A DNA stretch of 64,000 nt from the NCBI GenBank assembly GCA_902728285.1, contig CACVBU010000939.1, positions 1,364,001 to 1,428,000 on the forward strand. The letters are read 5' to 3'. The notes beneath the pieces were generated by a model, which was not told where the DNA came from, ran no database searches, and was given only the letters and a program-made list of their open reading frames with translations. Position 1 is the stretch's first letter; the number at the start of each line of letters is the position of its first letter. Shown piece by piece: positions 22,753-34,390 of this stretch. The position numbers and the translations under genes were made by a program. The DNA is from Clytia hemisphaerica. Its lineage: Eukaryota > Cnidaria > Hydrozoa > Leptothecata > Clytiidae.

Positions 22753-25656
22753 GGCGCCCAATATACTCAGCAAACGTTTCTATAAAAATTACCCATCTTC
22801 TTCCCAAGGGATTTATTTGCATCATTACAATGTTACATAATTCTTCAAGAAAATGAAATCAGTATAAATAGATTTGTAAAATTATTATTTTGACAATTAA
22901 AGACAAATGCTTACGTCAACGCAATCAAGTTATGGATTAAAAGGATTAAATGGAGCTAATTGAATATTAGTCGGCCAAAACAATTGTCCAAAATAATTGT
23001 CCAAAATAACCAAAAGATATTACTTTTATATTTACAATGTATCGGGGCTCTAAACTAGCCATAATTCAGTATAGCACTAATTCTGAGGCAATATTAAGGG
23101 TAAATAATCTCACTTGAAAAAATGCTGATACCTGCTGACGTCAGCACAATTAGCGGAGGAACAAGAGGCTGAAGGAAATGAATAGATATGATATATCCTC
23201 ATGCATTAAACCTAATTATGGTTTCGCTAGTTATACACATATCTATCTAATTGTTTTTTTATAGGTTATCGCGCGGTTCAGGTCGTGACTCTTTGCACGT
23301 TTTCAAGGAGAAGAAAGGTGTTTTTTATCATAATCCATCATAATTACAAATATATTTTGTCATAATCATTGGCAGGTACGTAGGAAGTTTAACATTTATG
23401 ACTGATTTCAACTATTCTAGCATTGTAACATTTATCTTTTCCTGAAAAAAAAAATCAAATTAGTCCCTTAGGGGGACTAGGCCCTGAATGAATCTACTAG
23501 CCAGTTGTCTAACAAAACCTAGTGTTGCATTATTGATTTTTCGAACGATGAGCAGTTAATATATTATCTGTTGCGGGTCTGCAATAGCTGCCTTAAGTTG
23601 ATTTCATAAACACAAATTCTGTTTGCAATATACCTCAAGACACTCAAATTATTTCAGTTCATAATATATTGTTGTCGTTCAACCATAAACTCTTCCCCAA
23701 TCCCATTTTTAAACAGGTGCTCGCGAAAAACAGATTGGAAGGTGTATACTAAAATCAATGCCATACAGAATACTTATAGGTCTCATTTTCAAATAAGAGT
23801 CATATCGTTTGCTTACTCATCAATTTCAATTTACAAGCTTTTTAGCATTGAATTGACACGGATGTGGAGCAATACTGGTCAGAAAAAGGAACAGAAAAAC
23901 ATTTTTTGTTTATATCAACACAATATAACAATAGGCAGACACTGTCCTGATATGAAATATGTGTCTGATATGAAACGAGAACATTTATATAAAAATAAAA
24001 CCTATAGTAGTACTTAACAATTTACATGAATGCAGTTCGAAGTTTGTTTCTAAACACAGATACAGCATACATGGTAAAAAATAATTGACACAAGAAGATG
24101 AAAGGTACCTTCCCAGAAAGTTCCCATTTTAAAATGAGTACAATCACGGACAAAAGGTTGTAGACTTCAAAAATGGATGAAAATTTTCAAAATAAGCTCT
24201 GAAAACCTTTTTACCAGGCCGATGATGTTGTTTTTATTGGATTTGGAGAGTTTGGATGACAATTCCTGAAGCCAAATCCACTCGACATTGAAGAAAAATG
24301 AATTTTTAAGCCTTCAGGCTTTCTTTTCGAAGATTGACGATTGAAGGTTCAATTAGTTTTGCTCTTCAACTTTTTCGAGAAGACATCTAATTAGACCATA
24401 TTTGAGATGGTTTAATCAATTATAAACAACTTTTCAGAGCTCTCTGGTGCACCCACCACCTGTGTAGCTGAAGTTCACCCATTTTCAGTAATTTAGATGT
24501 CCGAAATTCACAAGGACTGCTAGCAAGCCAGTAGGCTCTTCTTGGCACTATTGAGGAATTTTTGAAAAGTCTTTTATCCATGATTGTAATTTAGCAATTA
24601 GAGACTTGTATTCAATGCCAAAATAAAGTTGATGGAGAAAAGAGAAAGAGTCAAATAGCTGGCAAGCCAACGAAACAAAAGAGGTTCATTCTCAAATACT
24701 CCAAAAAATTAAAGCTTTATAATTTCCTTCAATTATCTTTCGGTAACAAAGAAAAACCTAAATCAAAAATCCATCTCCATCACACATCAAAAAAATCTTT
24801 CTTTCTCCTTTTCAGTCTGACATAACACAACAAAAAGAAAACTCGTTTAACTAATTCTGATACAGCAATTATTATGCAAGGAAATAGCTAATGATCGCCT
24901 AATCATTTCGTCAATACAACTACGTCTTTTTGTACCAAAACTAATTAGTTGCTTGATTACATTGTTTATAGATATGTGTCTTCAATAGGCATTCTAAGGG
25001 AAACGAAGAAAGAAAATTTCGTCATTTTAGTTTCGAATAACGCTCCCCTTAATCTTCTCGAGATAACGTACTGCATTACTCATATATCATCACTTGAAAT
25101 ATCTTTGAAGGAAACCTTTCTCACATGCCCTCAAGAAGAGCACGCGCGAAAGAAGTAGGCGAAGATATATGGTATATCTGAGATCAAGATTATGAATTAA
25201 AAAATTATCTTTCTTTTTAAAAGCAGTCATTAATACATTCTCGATTACCATTCCTGTTTGAAAAAAATCAATCATTTCTAAACTCGACTATAGTAAAACA
25301 GATTGGACTTGAGCTTACCAGAATTAAATTTACTGTACTATTTAGCATGGTATATTATATCGAATAATTAAATATTTGATGATATTGTTCGACTAAATTA
25401 TATAATTTCAAAAATATTGAAAATGTATTTGATATTAGAGTCTACAGTGATGTCCTTTTGTCTTTTGCAAGAAAACAATAACAAAATAGTTTGACAAAGG
25501 GAAGAGGAAATAACATATTACACAACTTATATGCTTTCCTTTCCAAAAATTCGTTTCGTGCAAGTTTTAACCATTTTTGGAAAACATTTTATATCAAACT
25601 AAAGATTGTGAACTAGGACCCTCATGAACTTTTGTAGCCTTAGTTTAGTAAGCACT
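22753..25656. other. AT-rich stretch without recognised genes
   Basis: Nothing convincing on either strand. A 53-codon minus ORF at 24420-24581 has a coding-like look (several W, R and H residues) but no recognisable domain or splice support. Confidence 0.35.
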
Positions 25657-26062
25657 CTTAACCCTTTAAGTGCCAATGTCGGGTATATTGGACATTGAGT
25701 TAGAAATAGTCATTTTTGGTCTAACTCGTAGGAATTGGATTGGGCTTCATGGCCGAGAAAAATAAATTCGAAAGTGATTCTTTCCAGTGAGACTTAAAGC
25801 CAAAAAGCAAAAAAGAATTTGACAAAAAATTCACTTGTTTGACCATTTTTTGACCATTATTGGTCAATGAGTGATCCAAAAACCTCCAAATTTGGCCTTG
25901 CATTACTTTATTCTGTCCTCCAGCGAATTGATTTGAAGTTTTACCACAGTGCACCTTTCTGTCATTCATTCAGGTCAGCGCAGATATTAGCCTTTAAAGT
26001 TTCAACTAGCAATTTTCTTAAGAAAAATTAGAAAAAAATACCGTGGCACTTAAAGGGCTAAG
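25657..26062. repeat. TIR element with 'AACCCTTTAAGTGCCA' ends
   Basis: The left end 'ttaaccctttaagtgccaat' and the right end 'cgtggcacttaaagggctaa' are inverted repeats of about 18 bp. The inside carries the 'attgggcttcatggccga' block shared with 1534-1676. No transposase. Confidence 0.65.
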
Positions 26063-26121
26063 TAGGATTTAATAAGGCATACCCATACATTCAACCAAGA
26101 AACTTGTTTTATCACACACCC

Positions 26122-26262
26122 GTTAGTACAATAGAGGGTTAGGAAGGAAATCCAACCTAAGTCACGTGACATTAAAATAGAATTTCAGCGCTTGACCAAT
26201 CAGAAGCTGCCCTTAAAACACGACATCTAGCCCTTCGGGCTTTATAAATCTATGGTTAGTAC
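26122..26262. mobile_element. Short MITE with 8-bp direct repeats, 'CATTGA/CATAGA' family
   Basis: GTTAGTAC occurs at 26122-26129 and again at 26255-26262, bracketing about 125 bp that ends 'ctagcccttcgggctttata' plus 'aatctatg'. The end resembles the 38471-38770 element. Eight-base target duplications are typical of hAT transposons; assignment to hAT is inference. Confidence 0.55.
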
Positions 26263-26723
26263 TTACAACTAACCACAATGGAAACATTGATCATAGACTA
26301 TTAGTAGGAGCCTAACCCTGGCGGTTTAAGGGCGGGTTAGGAATTTTGCCTACGACGTCAGTTAATATATTCTTAAAATGTCATTTTCTTATAAAAAAAT
26401 CGTGTATTTTTCAATAAATCCAGAGTTAGAAAAATAACCTTAAATCCATTTCGTAATGGGGAAAGCGTTATCCAAGCTAGAACAGATAAAATCCGATATT
26501 CCTATTTGTAATGCGATTTTCCATTCCAATTGGAATTCAAAAATTTAATTGAGTCACTCAAACAAGGATGTTGATGGTGTTAAACGGACAAAAGGTCTGT
26601 TGACAAATAATCCATTAAAAAGTCAAATACTGCTTTAGGCACTTAGGAAATTACCAACATTGGCAAAGAGTTTATCATATACGACAGAATGTACCTACAA
26701 GCTTGCTAGGTGTCCTTACAATA

Positions 26724-27020
26724 CACCCTCTTCTCACAGGCCCAGTAGGGTTTTTTCAACCAACGGGGGTAAAAATAACGGACCAAAAATCGATGGGGAT
26801 TGATATTCCCATGTTTTTATGGCTGAGGACTTGAATTCTATTGTTTTCTAGCCAGAAAATTCAGCGGAGATGGAAAAAATAGCATAATATATTGCAGTGA
26901 GGATTTGCTTATTTGATTATTTTCAGCGGGGACAAAGATTAGAGTATAATTCCACTGGGGACGATACTTGGCCAATTTTTCCAGTGAGAAGGGGTCCCAG
27001 TGGGTCTGTGAGAAGAGGTG
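26724..27020. repeat. MITE family D copy
   Basis: The outer ends 'accctcttctcacaggccca' and 'gggtctgtgagaagaggtg' are inverted repeats. Internal 'ccactggggacgat' and 'ttccagtgagaaggggtc' match the other family D copies. It ends about 30 bp from the orphan exon at 27051. Confidence 0.7.
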
Positions 27021-27050
27021 CTACAATTTTTGACATGCAAATACACTTAC

Positions 27051-27172
27051 CTCCATGTCTCTGGTATCTCTTCAAGCAACCAGTATAACCAGTCTCTCCA
27101 AGGTGATAATTGAAGGTTTCATCAGCTCTGGGTGGGTATGAAACAGACTGGAACAATCTAGTGGAAATAAAT
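27051..27172 (-). CDS. Orphan internal coding exon, gene unknown
   Basis: On the minus strand a good acceptor (ttatcttttacag) at 27173 opens a 122-nt stretch read in one frame without stops, closed by a consensus donor (GTAAGTG) at 27050. It encodes about 40 residues including SVSYPPRADETFNYHLGETG and then YTGCLKRYQRHG. Incoming phase is 2 and outgoing phase 1. I recognise no family. I could not find partner exons between 20.6 and 28.8 kb. It could belong to a small gene whose other exons are short, or be an exon left behind by rearrangement. Confidence 0.45.
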
Positions 27173-28059
27173 CTGTAAAAGATAACCAATTCTTGTTATG
27201 CCTGCGTTTGACTTATCTTTCCAACTCATGAAAGAGCTAGAAGATATACCATTATTCAACATTTTCTACAACTTAGATCTTTAAAGCCCAATAAACGGTA
27301 TTTTCATATGCTTACGTAATATTGACGTCATCTTTGGATTGTCATGTTTATTTTTGAAAGGGTTACATTGATCATTCAGTTGCATTTGAGCTTTACAAGG
27401 TGCAAGTGTAAAGTGAGCTATAACGAAGAAAAAAAAGACCGCAAGAAAATAATAAGCATTGGAAAAAGCTTTGATAATATCCCTTATGACTAAGTTTTTT
27501 GGAAATTGCAGTGTTTTCCAGCAAAGTAATCTGTATATTAGTTACCATTTTAGTATATACTAGACGGTTCCCGTCATCGCAAACGCAGGACGTACCCGTC
27601 ACCTCACCCACCTAGTATCCCCCCCCCCCCCGGGGGCCAGGAACGATTGGAAAAAATAACTAAATCTTAAAACTAAACATAAAACTCTTTTTGACCGTGG
27701 CATAACGAGTTTTTCCTGTTTAATAGAAAAGACTTCCGAAAAAGGACCCTCCTCTCTAATTCGATCTTCCAGGGACCAAAAATTGTATTCGAAATAGAGA
27801 AAGATTAGAATCACAGAAAGTAATTTAAACCACTTTTCATCTGAGGGGGCCAATATTTTAGTTTGAATTAGAGAAAGATTCGAAAAAAAAAAGTTCGGTT
27901 TATAGAGTTGACTGTATATGTAATGTTGGACAGAAAATCTATTTCAAACTGTAGCAAAAAAATTAGAGTTTTTCCTAGAAATATTCCTTAAAATATTAAA
28001 GTGCTTTACACTCAAAACTATCTTTTCAACGATATACCATTTTATTAGAATTAAAACGT

Positions 28060-28221
28060 ACCTTACTTAAGTGGAAAAATTTTCGCGTGGGCACAATTTC
28101 GCCTCTTTTTCACCCAGTTTCTTTCATTTTCCTAGAGGTTTTGGCCAAAATATGAATCTTAAATATTTATGGCCAAAATTCGGGAAAATTAGTTCATGTG
28201 AAATTTAATCCACTTAAGGTA
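28060..28221. repeat. Short foldback MITE
   Basis: The ends 'accttacttaagtgg' and 'ccacttaaggtag' are inverted; internally 'ggttttggccaaaat' and 'tttatggccaaaattc' repeat. About 160 bp, no coding. Confidence 0.55.
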
Positions 28222-28269
28222 GTAAAGCAAGAAATACAAAATATAATGCAACAAACAGGTAGGTAAAAG

Positions 28270-28615
28270 TTATCGGATATAAAAAATATTTTACGAGTTC
28301 CGAGATTTTTCCGTACAATACTATATATACAATAAAATGTACGGATAATCCGGAACGAGTGAAATATTTTTTATCGGCGATCCAAAAAAAACTGCAATCT
28401 GATTGGTTAAAATGCACTTTTTGTGTTGGAAAAAGGCGCAGGGCACTTTTGTAGCAAAGTGATGTTAGATTGCTGATACCGCTACAACGCAACAACATCA
28501 TTTCGTCAATTTATATTTTGTACATGTAAAATACAAGATATATTGAACTCTTTTTACCCAATCAGATTGCAGATATTTTTTGGATCGCCGATAAAACAGA
28601 TATAACCATCATTAA
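28270..28615. repeat. Inverted-repeat MITE
   Basis: 'atcggcgatccaaaaaaaac' followed by 'tgcaatctgattgg' at about 28374-28407 returns inverted at about 28557-28597 ('ccaatcagattgcag', 'tttttggatcgccgat'). The flanking text to 28270 shares the same 'aaatatttt' style and may be part of it. Confidence 0.55.
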
Positions 28616-28705
28616 AATTAAATGTAAATCAGTTTCAAAATAAATGATCTGTCCCAATAGAAGCAATGACGCCGAAATTGAAGCTCTTTAAACCACTCCC
28701 TACAA

Positions 28706-28845
28706 ACACACCCTTCTCACAGATACGATAAGATTTTTTCAGCCGATGGGGTTAAGAATAACGCACTGGAACTCGATGGGATTGATATTCCCGTGTTTTT
28801 TAAGGCTGGAGATTTGAATTCAATTGAGAAGGGGGGGGGTGTTTT
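28706..28845. repeat. Partial MITE family D copy
   Basis: 'ttctcacagatacgataaga' and 'gatggggttaagaataacg', 'gattgatattcccgtgtttt' match the left half of 26724-27020. The right half is missing. Confidence 0.5.
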
Positions 28846-28873
28846 AAACGCAAGAGCGCTGAAACTAGAAATT

Positions 28874-31800
28874 TCAGAAAAAGTTAGTATGCTTTAAATC
28901 ATAAATTTCCACATCACTCGCTTCATTCCACGGCGAAGAGAGATAAAACTTCACGCCATAAAATTGTCTGGCTTTTCCATTTGCCACAGAGTGAATTTCA
29001 ACACCATTCACTAAAACAAAGAAACGATAATTGCCACCGCTCACATAGCGTTGTTTGATTTCTAGATGGTATCTTTGACCAATAGTAAGCGGTTCTTCCC
29101 AGGTGAAAATATAGTTTAAATCGTCATTTAGACTTGTACATATGACCAATTTGATTTTCCCCAAATCGTTCCTCAAGTGCAGAAGGGGTGTACGATCTCC
29201 GTGGTTCACCAAATTTTCACCAATACTTAATTGAGCGAAAGTCGTATATATTGCCGTCTGAGGATTCAGAATTTTGATATCCAAACTCAAGGACCATTCA
29301 GTTGAAAGTCGACCGATGGTAGTGACCAATTCACCTCTTTTTGGTTTGATTGCTAATGGAAAAGAAAATTGTTGTATATAGTAGGGGGTCAAGCCTGGGG
29401 TTCCGTGACATCTTTTCTACGACCTAACCATTTTTAGTCTATTCCAAAGAACATTATATTACAAGATATTTTTGAGAGAGAGGACGCGGATTAGGCCCGG
29501 GTAAAATTTTTATGACCAGAATAGTGACGTCATAGGCAAAATCGCAAGGTAAAATAAGGGCAGAGAAATAGCTGATTTAAAAGTCAGAATAAACAAAAAT
29601 GATTGGTACCATCTGATAAAGCATGAAATTCTGAAGAAAAAATTGTATTACAACAACTCTCTGACCAACAAACAAAGGAATACAGCCGGAATACGCACAA
29701 AATAGCCCAGATTCACGCATTCACGCAGTCAAAAAGTGGATTTCACGTTCAGGCAAGTTTTTTCAATTCACGCATTCACGCATTTATTTTTCGATTTTCT
29801 CGCATTCACGCAACCGAAAATGCCCATTCACGCAAACCGCTGGGGGGGCCCAGTTATGGCATGTCTCAAAAACCTGAAAATTAAGATAATCTTTGAAGAC
29901 CATTAGCCGGCAGAAAATGAGCAAACCAATGATTTACTACGAAGGATACCATGATGAAGCTTCCCTGTAGGGGTGTTACCTAATTGTTTACGCCCTCATT
30001 TTCACGAAAAACCGCAAAAAGCAAAAAATGCTGACGTCAGCAAAACTTGTTTTTCAAATAACTCCAGTTTGGCTAAAGGTAGAAACATGAAATTTGGACT
30101 CAAGTTGCACATCATCAAAAGGATCATTTTGCGAGAAAAAAAAAATTAGAAATTTTCCGATTTTTTGTAAAATTTCGTATTTTGCTGATTTCTGCTGAGA
30201 CAGCAAAATTTTGACAAACCTTGCATGGCAAACGATAGCCCTTGGCCCAATAATCATGAATATATATATATTTGGTATAATACCAGGGGTTATCAAAGTA
30301 AATTTTTCAGAAATTGAGCTAGAATGCTAAGTAACCCCAGCCCTGACCCGAAAATTTGGGTTACTTATAAAGAAAATGTGTATTATCATTAGTTTCACCC
30401 CCGAACAGAAAAAGCTCCCCCCCCCCCCTAGTACAAATAAAGTTAAGATGGCCCAAAACTCAAAAAATTCAGTCAGCCAAAGTCTTCAAAAATTTTGGAT
30501 GTTCTCATAAAAAAAAACGCGTATTTTTGCTGAGCAAAAGAAGTCTCATTTTTGAAGAATCATATTTGAAAATCACTTACGTCCTCTGATGTAAATTTGA
30601 GGTTGAGTTCCGTGATTGTTTGGAGGTATTTCGTTCTGAAAAATGATGAATTATGTAACATGAAATTTAACCCTTTCAGTCCCAACACTGTAGTTTTTGA
30701 TAAACAAAACAAGAATAAAGTGAGCGATGAGAATTGGTTATCAAAGAAGAGGCCGATCTAAAGCCAATTCATTTATTCCAATATCCATTTCTCTTCAAAC
30801 AGGGGGGGGGATCCAAAATTGTAACTGGTCCAAGTTGACACACGTACACGTTTTTTTATAAGAACATCCAAAAAGTCTACAGATGTTCTTAACTTTTTGA
30901 GTTTCAAGCCTAAAAATGTTCTTAACATATTCTTATTTTCCCTATTTTCTATGCATTTTTGTCCATTCCCCTAAGAAATTGGCTGTTTTTGAGTCCGTGA
31001 AGCCTTAGCATTTTGGCCATCGAAGCCTTATTTTCTTATATAGTTTGCTCTTATAAAAAACATGTATTGGGCTCTTCCAGAAAATGTTTGTACACCCCAG
31101 GTGGAGGATATATTGTCCACGGAGTAGCGCAAAATCATCAAATTTGCCTTGTCCGGGGGGTAAATTTGCTCTGTCCAGGGGTAATTTGGGTTTTCCGGGG
31201 GTCAAAAGTCACTTTGTCCGGGGGGTAAATCACTGAAAGTTATTATATCTTCCACCCCCATATACAATTTTTTTGGAAGAGCCCATTGAATAGCGAAATC
31301 ACAGTAGCATTGGGACTAAATGTGTTACCTCATGCTCCAATAAAAAAAACAATTTCATCTACTGGAAGAAAAGCTCAACTTTCTTTCTTCCTAGTCAGGC
31401 CAAGCCAATTTAATTTGTTGTTTTACGGGCCAAGCTTTCCAAAAAGAGGGTCGGTCGGCGAAAAAATAAAAATAAAAGTAGCATTCCACCTTTAAAATCT
31501 CCTAAAAACCGCACTCGTCGCAGCAAAAACTATTAAATCATGAAAAAAATGTGAAATAAAAAAGGCTTAATACAGTGGGGGTGTACGGTTTTTCGGAATA
31601 GCAGAAAAGTTCCTTTTTTCTCCGGAATTTCGGAAATCAGACAAAATTCCTTCAGTATTTCGGAATTCTGAAATTGTTTCGATATCGGAAACCCATGAAA
31701 TTTTTCTTCAAAATTTCGGTATTACAAAGTTTTTATCCCCTTTTTTCGGAATTCATACATGAAAAATCAAATTTGATGAAAAATTTGTCAGAACGAGGAA

Positions 31801-32193
31801 AGATACCCAAAAAAATTGGTATCGGAATTGCAAGCATTTTTTTACGGAATTTCGGAAATTTTGGCAAAATTATTCGGTATTTCGGAAATCGCAAACCCCG
31901 ATACAATGAAAATTGAACATAAAATTCTCAAAACTTCGTTAAAATTACCCACATTCTGAAAAGTTGGCAGTCTTGTAATGCAATGAAAATATACTAACAA
32001 AATCAATTGTTTTCATTTCGATTTTTAAAATTTCAGGGTCGTTCGGGCCCGTAAAACAACTAATTAAATTGGTCTCGTTTCAGATAGAAAATCTGGTTTT
32101 CAAAAAAAAACTTACAAAATTTGACTCAGCGGATGTATCAGCAACAGCAGCGGTTATTATGGAGAAGACGAAAATAATTTTGCTGGCCATCAT
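28874..32193 (-). CDS. Secreted concanavalin A/LamG-like domain protein, paralog A (203 aa)
   Basis: Exons: 32193-32116 (78 nt), 30635-30581 (55 nt), 29352-28874 (479 nt); phases 0 and 1 join exactly. Exon 1 gives a signal peptide starting MMASKIIFVFSIITAAVA. Exon 2 encodes NEIPPNNHGTQPQIYIRG. Exon 3 holds one beta-rich domain: LSTEWSLSLDIK, then NHGDRTPLLHL, YIFTWEEPLTIGQRYHLEIK, FFVLVNGVEIHS, and it ends SDVEIYDLKHTNFF. This order (W-x-S-x-D, GDRTP, LVNG, VEIYDL) looks like a single concanavalin A/LamG-type jelly roll of the kind I associate with cnidarian secreted proteins. Ligand unknown; no enzyme site is seen. The same exon lengths occur in paralog B, so the two arose by tandem duplication. 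Intron 1 (30636-32115) holds two MITEs, and a third element lies 79 bp before the ATG. An enzymatic role is not supported. Confidence 0.85.
29379..29690. repeat. Dispersed repeat, copy 1 (in intron 2 of paralog A)
   Basis: Over about 310 bp this resembles 41674-41998 in the same orientation. Shared text includes 'aaaatgattggtaccatctg', 'gagcatgaaattctga' (one change) and 'ttgtattacaacaactctct'. A 40-bp piece of the start recurs near 48004. Nature of the element unknown. Confidence 0.65.
30846..31066. repeat. MITE, 'TATAAGAAC' family
   Basis: It begins 'acacgtttttttataagaac', ends 'ctcttataaaaaacatgt', and is similar throughout to 5395-5646. It abuts the next element at 31068. Confidence 0.7.
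31068..31285. mobile_element. TIR element 'TGGGCTCTTCCAG', copy 1 (218 bp)
   Basis: Terminal 'tgggctcttccagaaaa' is matched by inverted 'ttttttggaagagccca'. The inside has G-rich words (gtccggggggtaaattt) with no ORF of note. It lies in intron 1 of paralog A. No clear target duplication. Confidence 0.65.
31560..31905. repeat. TTTCGGAAT-rich low-complexity segment
   Basis: The words 'tttcggaa', 'cggaatt' and 'cggtat' recur about fifteen times on the plus strand. Inner text of the element at 32272-32604 has the complementary style ('ggaatttccgata'). Not coding. Confidence 0.4.
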
Positions 32194-32271
32194 CAGCACT
32201 ATCGTTCTCCTTCATAGTTTTGTCACATCAAATTATATGAAGGATACACATTATACTCATCTTAGATACAA

Positions 32272-32604
32272 TGGGCTCTTCCAGTTAAAGTCCGTTATAG
32301 GGGGGTGGACGACAGCGGAATTCCGAGGCAAAATGTTTTTTTGAAATTCCTGGGTTTCCAATACAAAAGCAATTGAAACTCCTGGATTTCCGATACAAAA
32401 TCAATTTTTTGGTGGAAAAATCTGGAATTTCCGATACCTTTTTCAAAACTTTGACAAATTATGTGGAATTTCCAAGGGTTGAAATAAAAAATTGAGCAGA
32501 ATTTCCGAAGCACTTTGATAAAATTGACTGGATTTCCGAGTGCTTTTTTTATCTGAAAATTCCCGTCATCCACCCCCTATATCAAATTTTTTCTGGAAGA
32601 GCCC
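32272..32604. mobile_element. TIR element 'TGGGCTCTTCCAG', copy 2 (333 bp), next to the paralog A start
   Basis: The ends 'tgggctcttccag' and 'ctggaagagccca' are exact 13-bp inverted repeats. Internal sequence differs from copy 1. The near end is 79 bp upstream of the ATG of paralog A, so the element must sit in its 5' UTR or core promoter. Confidence 0.7.
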
Positions 32605-32989
32605 AGTTCAATAATATTTTTTCGTTTGAAAATATTATACAATCATAAGTTTGTGAAGATGATGAAAAATAATTTTATTTTCGACCACCATTTCAATACA
32701 ATTGATATTCAATTGACCAATTGATAACTTATAAATACAATATTGAATCAGAAATTTATGAGATAGATTCAGTAGAAAGAATTGAATTGACATTGTCAGC
32801 TTCTCTACGTTGCATTATTTAACTTTCACCTTTTTTTTCTGGCTTTTCTGCACAAAATTTCTAAAAAATGTTTTTTCACTGTTTAGACATATATTTTTAT
32901 ATTACAAATTATATACAAATTTTACCTCATAAATACTTCCAAGATGTTTGAAAAGAAAAGAAAATCTATGTAAAAAAGTTTTTGAAGTT

Positions 32990-33250
32990 TTTTGCCACTA
33001 AATAACGGTGGTAAAAAAGTGCTTGGACATCCATTGAAATAAGTAAAATTTCTATCAGCTTGAGCTTAATAGCTGCTGCTGCCAGAGTGTGTTCAGAAAA
33101 AGTGCAGTATTTTTTTCAAGTAAAATTTTCAAATATATGTTAAAGAGCTTCAACAATATATAATATACTGTCTTCATCTTCCTTGTTATTGAAAAAGGGT
33201 AACAAGGGGTGACAGGGGTAACACAGGCGACACGGGGTTAATACAGGGTA
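32990..33250 (+). repeat. Duplicated segment, copy 1 (without insertion)
   Basis: 'aaataacggtggtaaaaaag', 'gacatccattgaaataagta', 'cagcttgagcttaatagctg' and 'actgtcttcatc' also occur at 33850-34310 in the same order. Copy 1 reads straight through where copy 2 carries a family D MITE. It ends in GGGTAACA-type units, the complement of those in the minisatellite at 34391. Confidence 0.75.
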
Positions 33251-33589
33251 ACAGGTTGAAAATGGTGGCTCTGGGGGATCTAAAAAGGTGATCTGTGGCG
33301 TTACCTGCCATTTTCTTGACAAAGTGACACTATTTTTTGATAAAAATATTGACACCTGTAAGCTTTATTAGACCAAATATTTTAATTGTACCGAATGAGA
33401 TGCCTTTAATATAAATAGATAAAATTTGTAAAGGAGGCAAACACTGGGAAGGGTAGTTTTAGAGATTAAATTCTCATCAATTATTCTATTGTCATTATGT
33501 TGACAAAATGACTTATTTTTTGCAAAATAGTGATCGGATGGTCAAATATAAAGCCTCTTTGATCAATTCCAGCAAAGGTTTTGTCACTT

Positions 33590-33800
33590 ACCCCCGGAGG
33601 GGGGGGGGTACTAGGGCAAAATGGGTTACGGGGATGCGCCGCTAGACAGGGTACCTTTTTTAACCTCAACGAGTCCCAGATAGGGTCGCAAAAACACCAA
33701 AAAATCAGTCCCTCGTAGGGTGCCTGTTTTGAAAAATTTGGGGAAAAAGTAGGAATTTCATAGTCACACGTAGGGTCCATTTTTCGAACCCACTTTTTTT
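33590..33800. repeat. Family A-like fragment between the duplicated segments
   Basis: A G-run followed by 'tactagggcaaaatgggtta', 'gatgcgccgctagacaggg' and 'cgagtcccagatagggtcgc' follows the word order of the 184-345 arm with many changes. Confidence 0.45.
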
Positions 33801-33849
33801 TCTTCACAAAATTGAGTTCGTTGAAAATTCAATTTGAAATTTGAAGTTT

Positions 33850-34310
33850 TTTGCCATCAAATAACGGTGGTAAAAAAGTGCTTGGAAAATACCCCCTTAG
33901 ACATCCATTGAAATAAGTAAAATCGCTCAGCTTGAGCTTAATAGCTGCTGCTGCAGAGTGTGTTCATAAAAAGTGCAGTATTTTTTCAAATAAATTTTTC
34001 GAAAATACGTTGAAGAACTTAAACAATATGTGGGGATATTAATCCCTCTTGAAATCCCAATGGGAATAAAAATTTTATAGTTCCAAGGTTAAAAAATCTA
34101 GTGGGGATGGTTTTGGAGTGTAATTTTTAGACATTGATTTTCGAGTGTAAATGAAAGATGAAATCAAAGTCAATTTCTCAGTGGGGCTGAAATTCCAGGG
34201 TATTTTCCCACCGGGACTAAATTTTCCAGTGGGGCTGGGGTCCTAATGGGTCTGTGACACAGGGGTGTAATATATACTGTCTTCATCCTCCTTGCTACTT
34301 AAGTGGTTTT
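33850..34310 (+). repeat. Duplicated segment, copy 2 (interrupted by a MITE)
   Basis: Counterpart of 32990-33180. It is split at 34028/34268 by a family D element; outside the split the two copies line up. Confidence 0.75.
34029..34267. mobile_element. MITE family D copy with visible empty site
   Basis: It begins 'gtggggatattaatccc' and ends 'gggtctgtgacacaggggtg'. The flanks 'aacaatat' and 'taatatatactgtcttc' join to the uninterrupted 'aacaatataatatactgtc'-like text of copy 1 near 33155-33175, so boundaries and a TA-type target can be read off. No coding capacity. Confidence 0.75.
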
Positions 34311-34390
34311 ATATTTACTGTAGGTGAAACAGGTTTGAGCTTTACTCTTCAATTTTTCACCCCTCAGAGCCACCATTTTCAACCTGCCAA

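Noticed and set aside
24420-24581. 53-codon minus ORF with coding-like composition
   Set aside because: No family, no splice context and no second copy visible; too short to claim.
32069-32344. Plus-strand ORF with a signal-peptide-like start (MEKTKIILLAIISTIVLLHS)
   Set aside because: It is antisense to exon 1 of paralog A, has no downstream plus exons and runs into a transposon.
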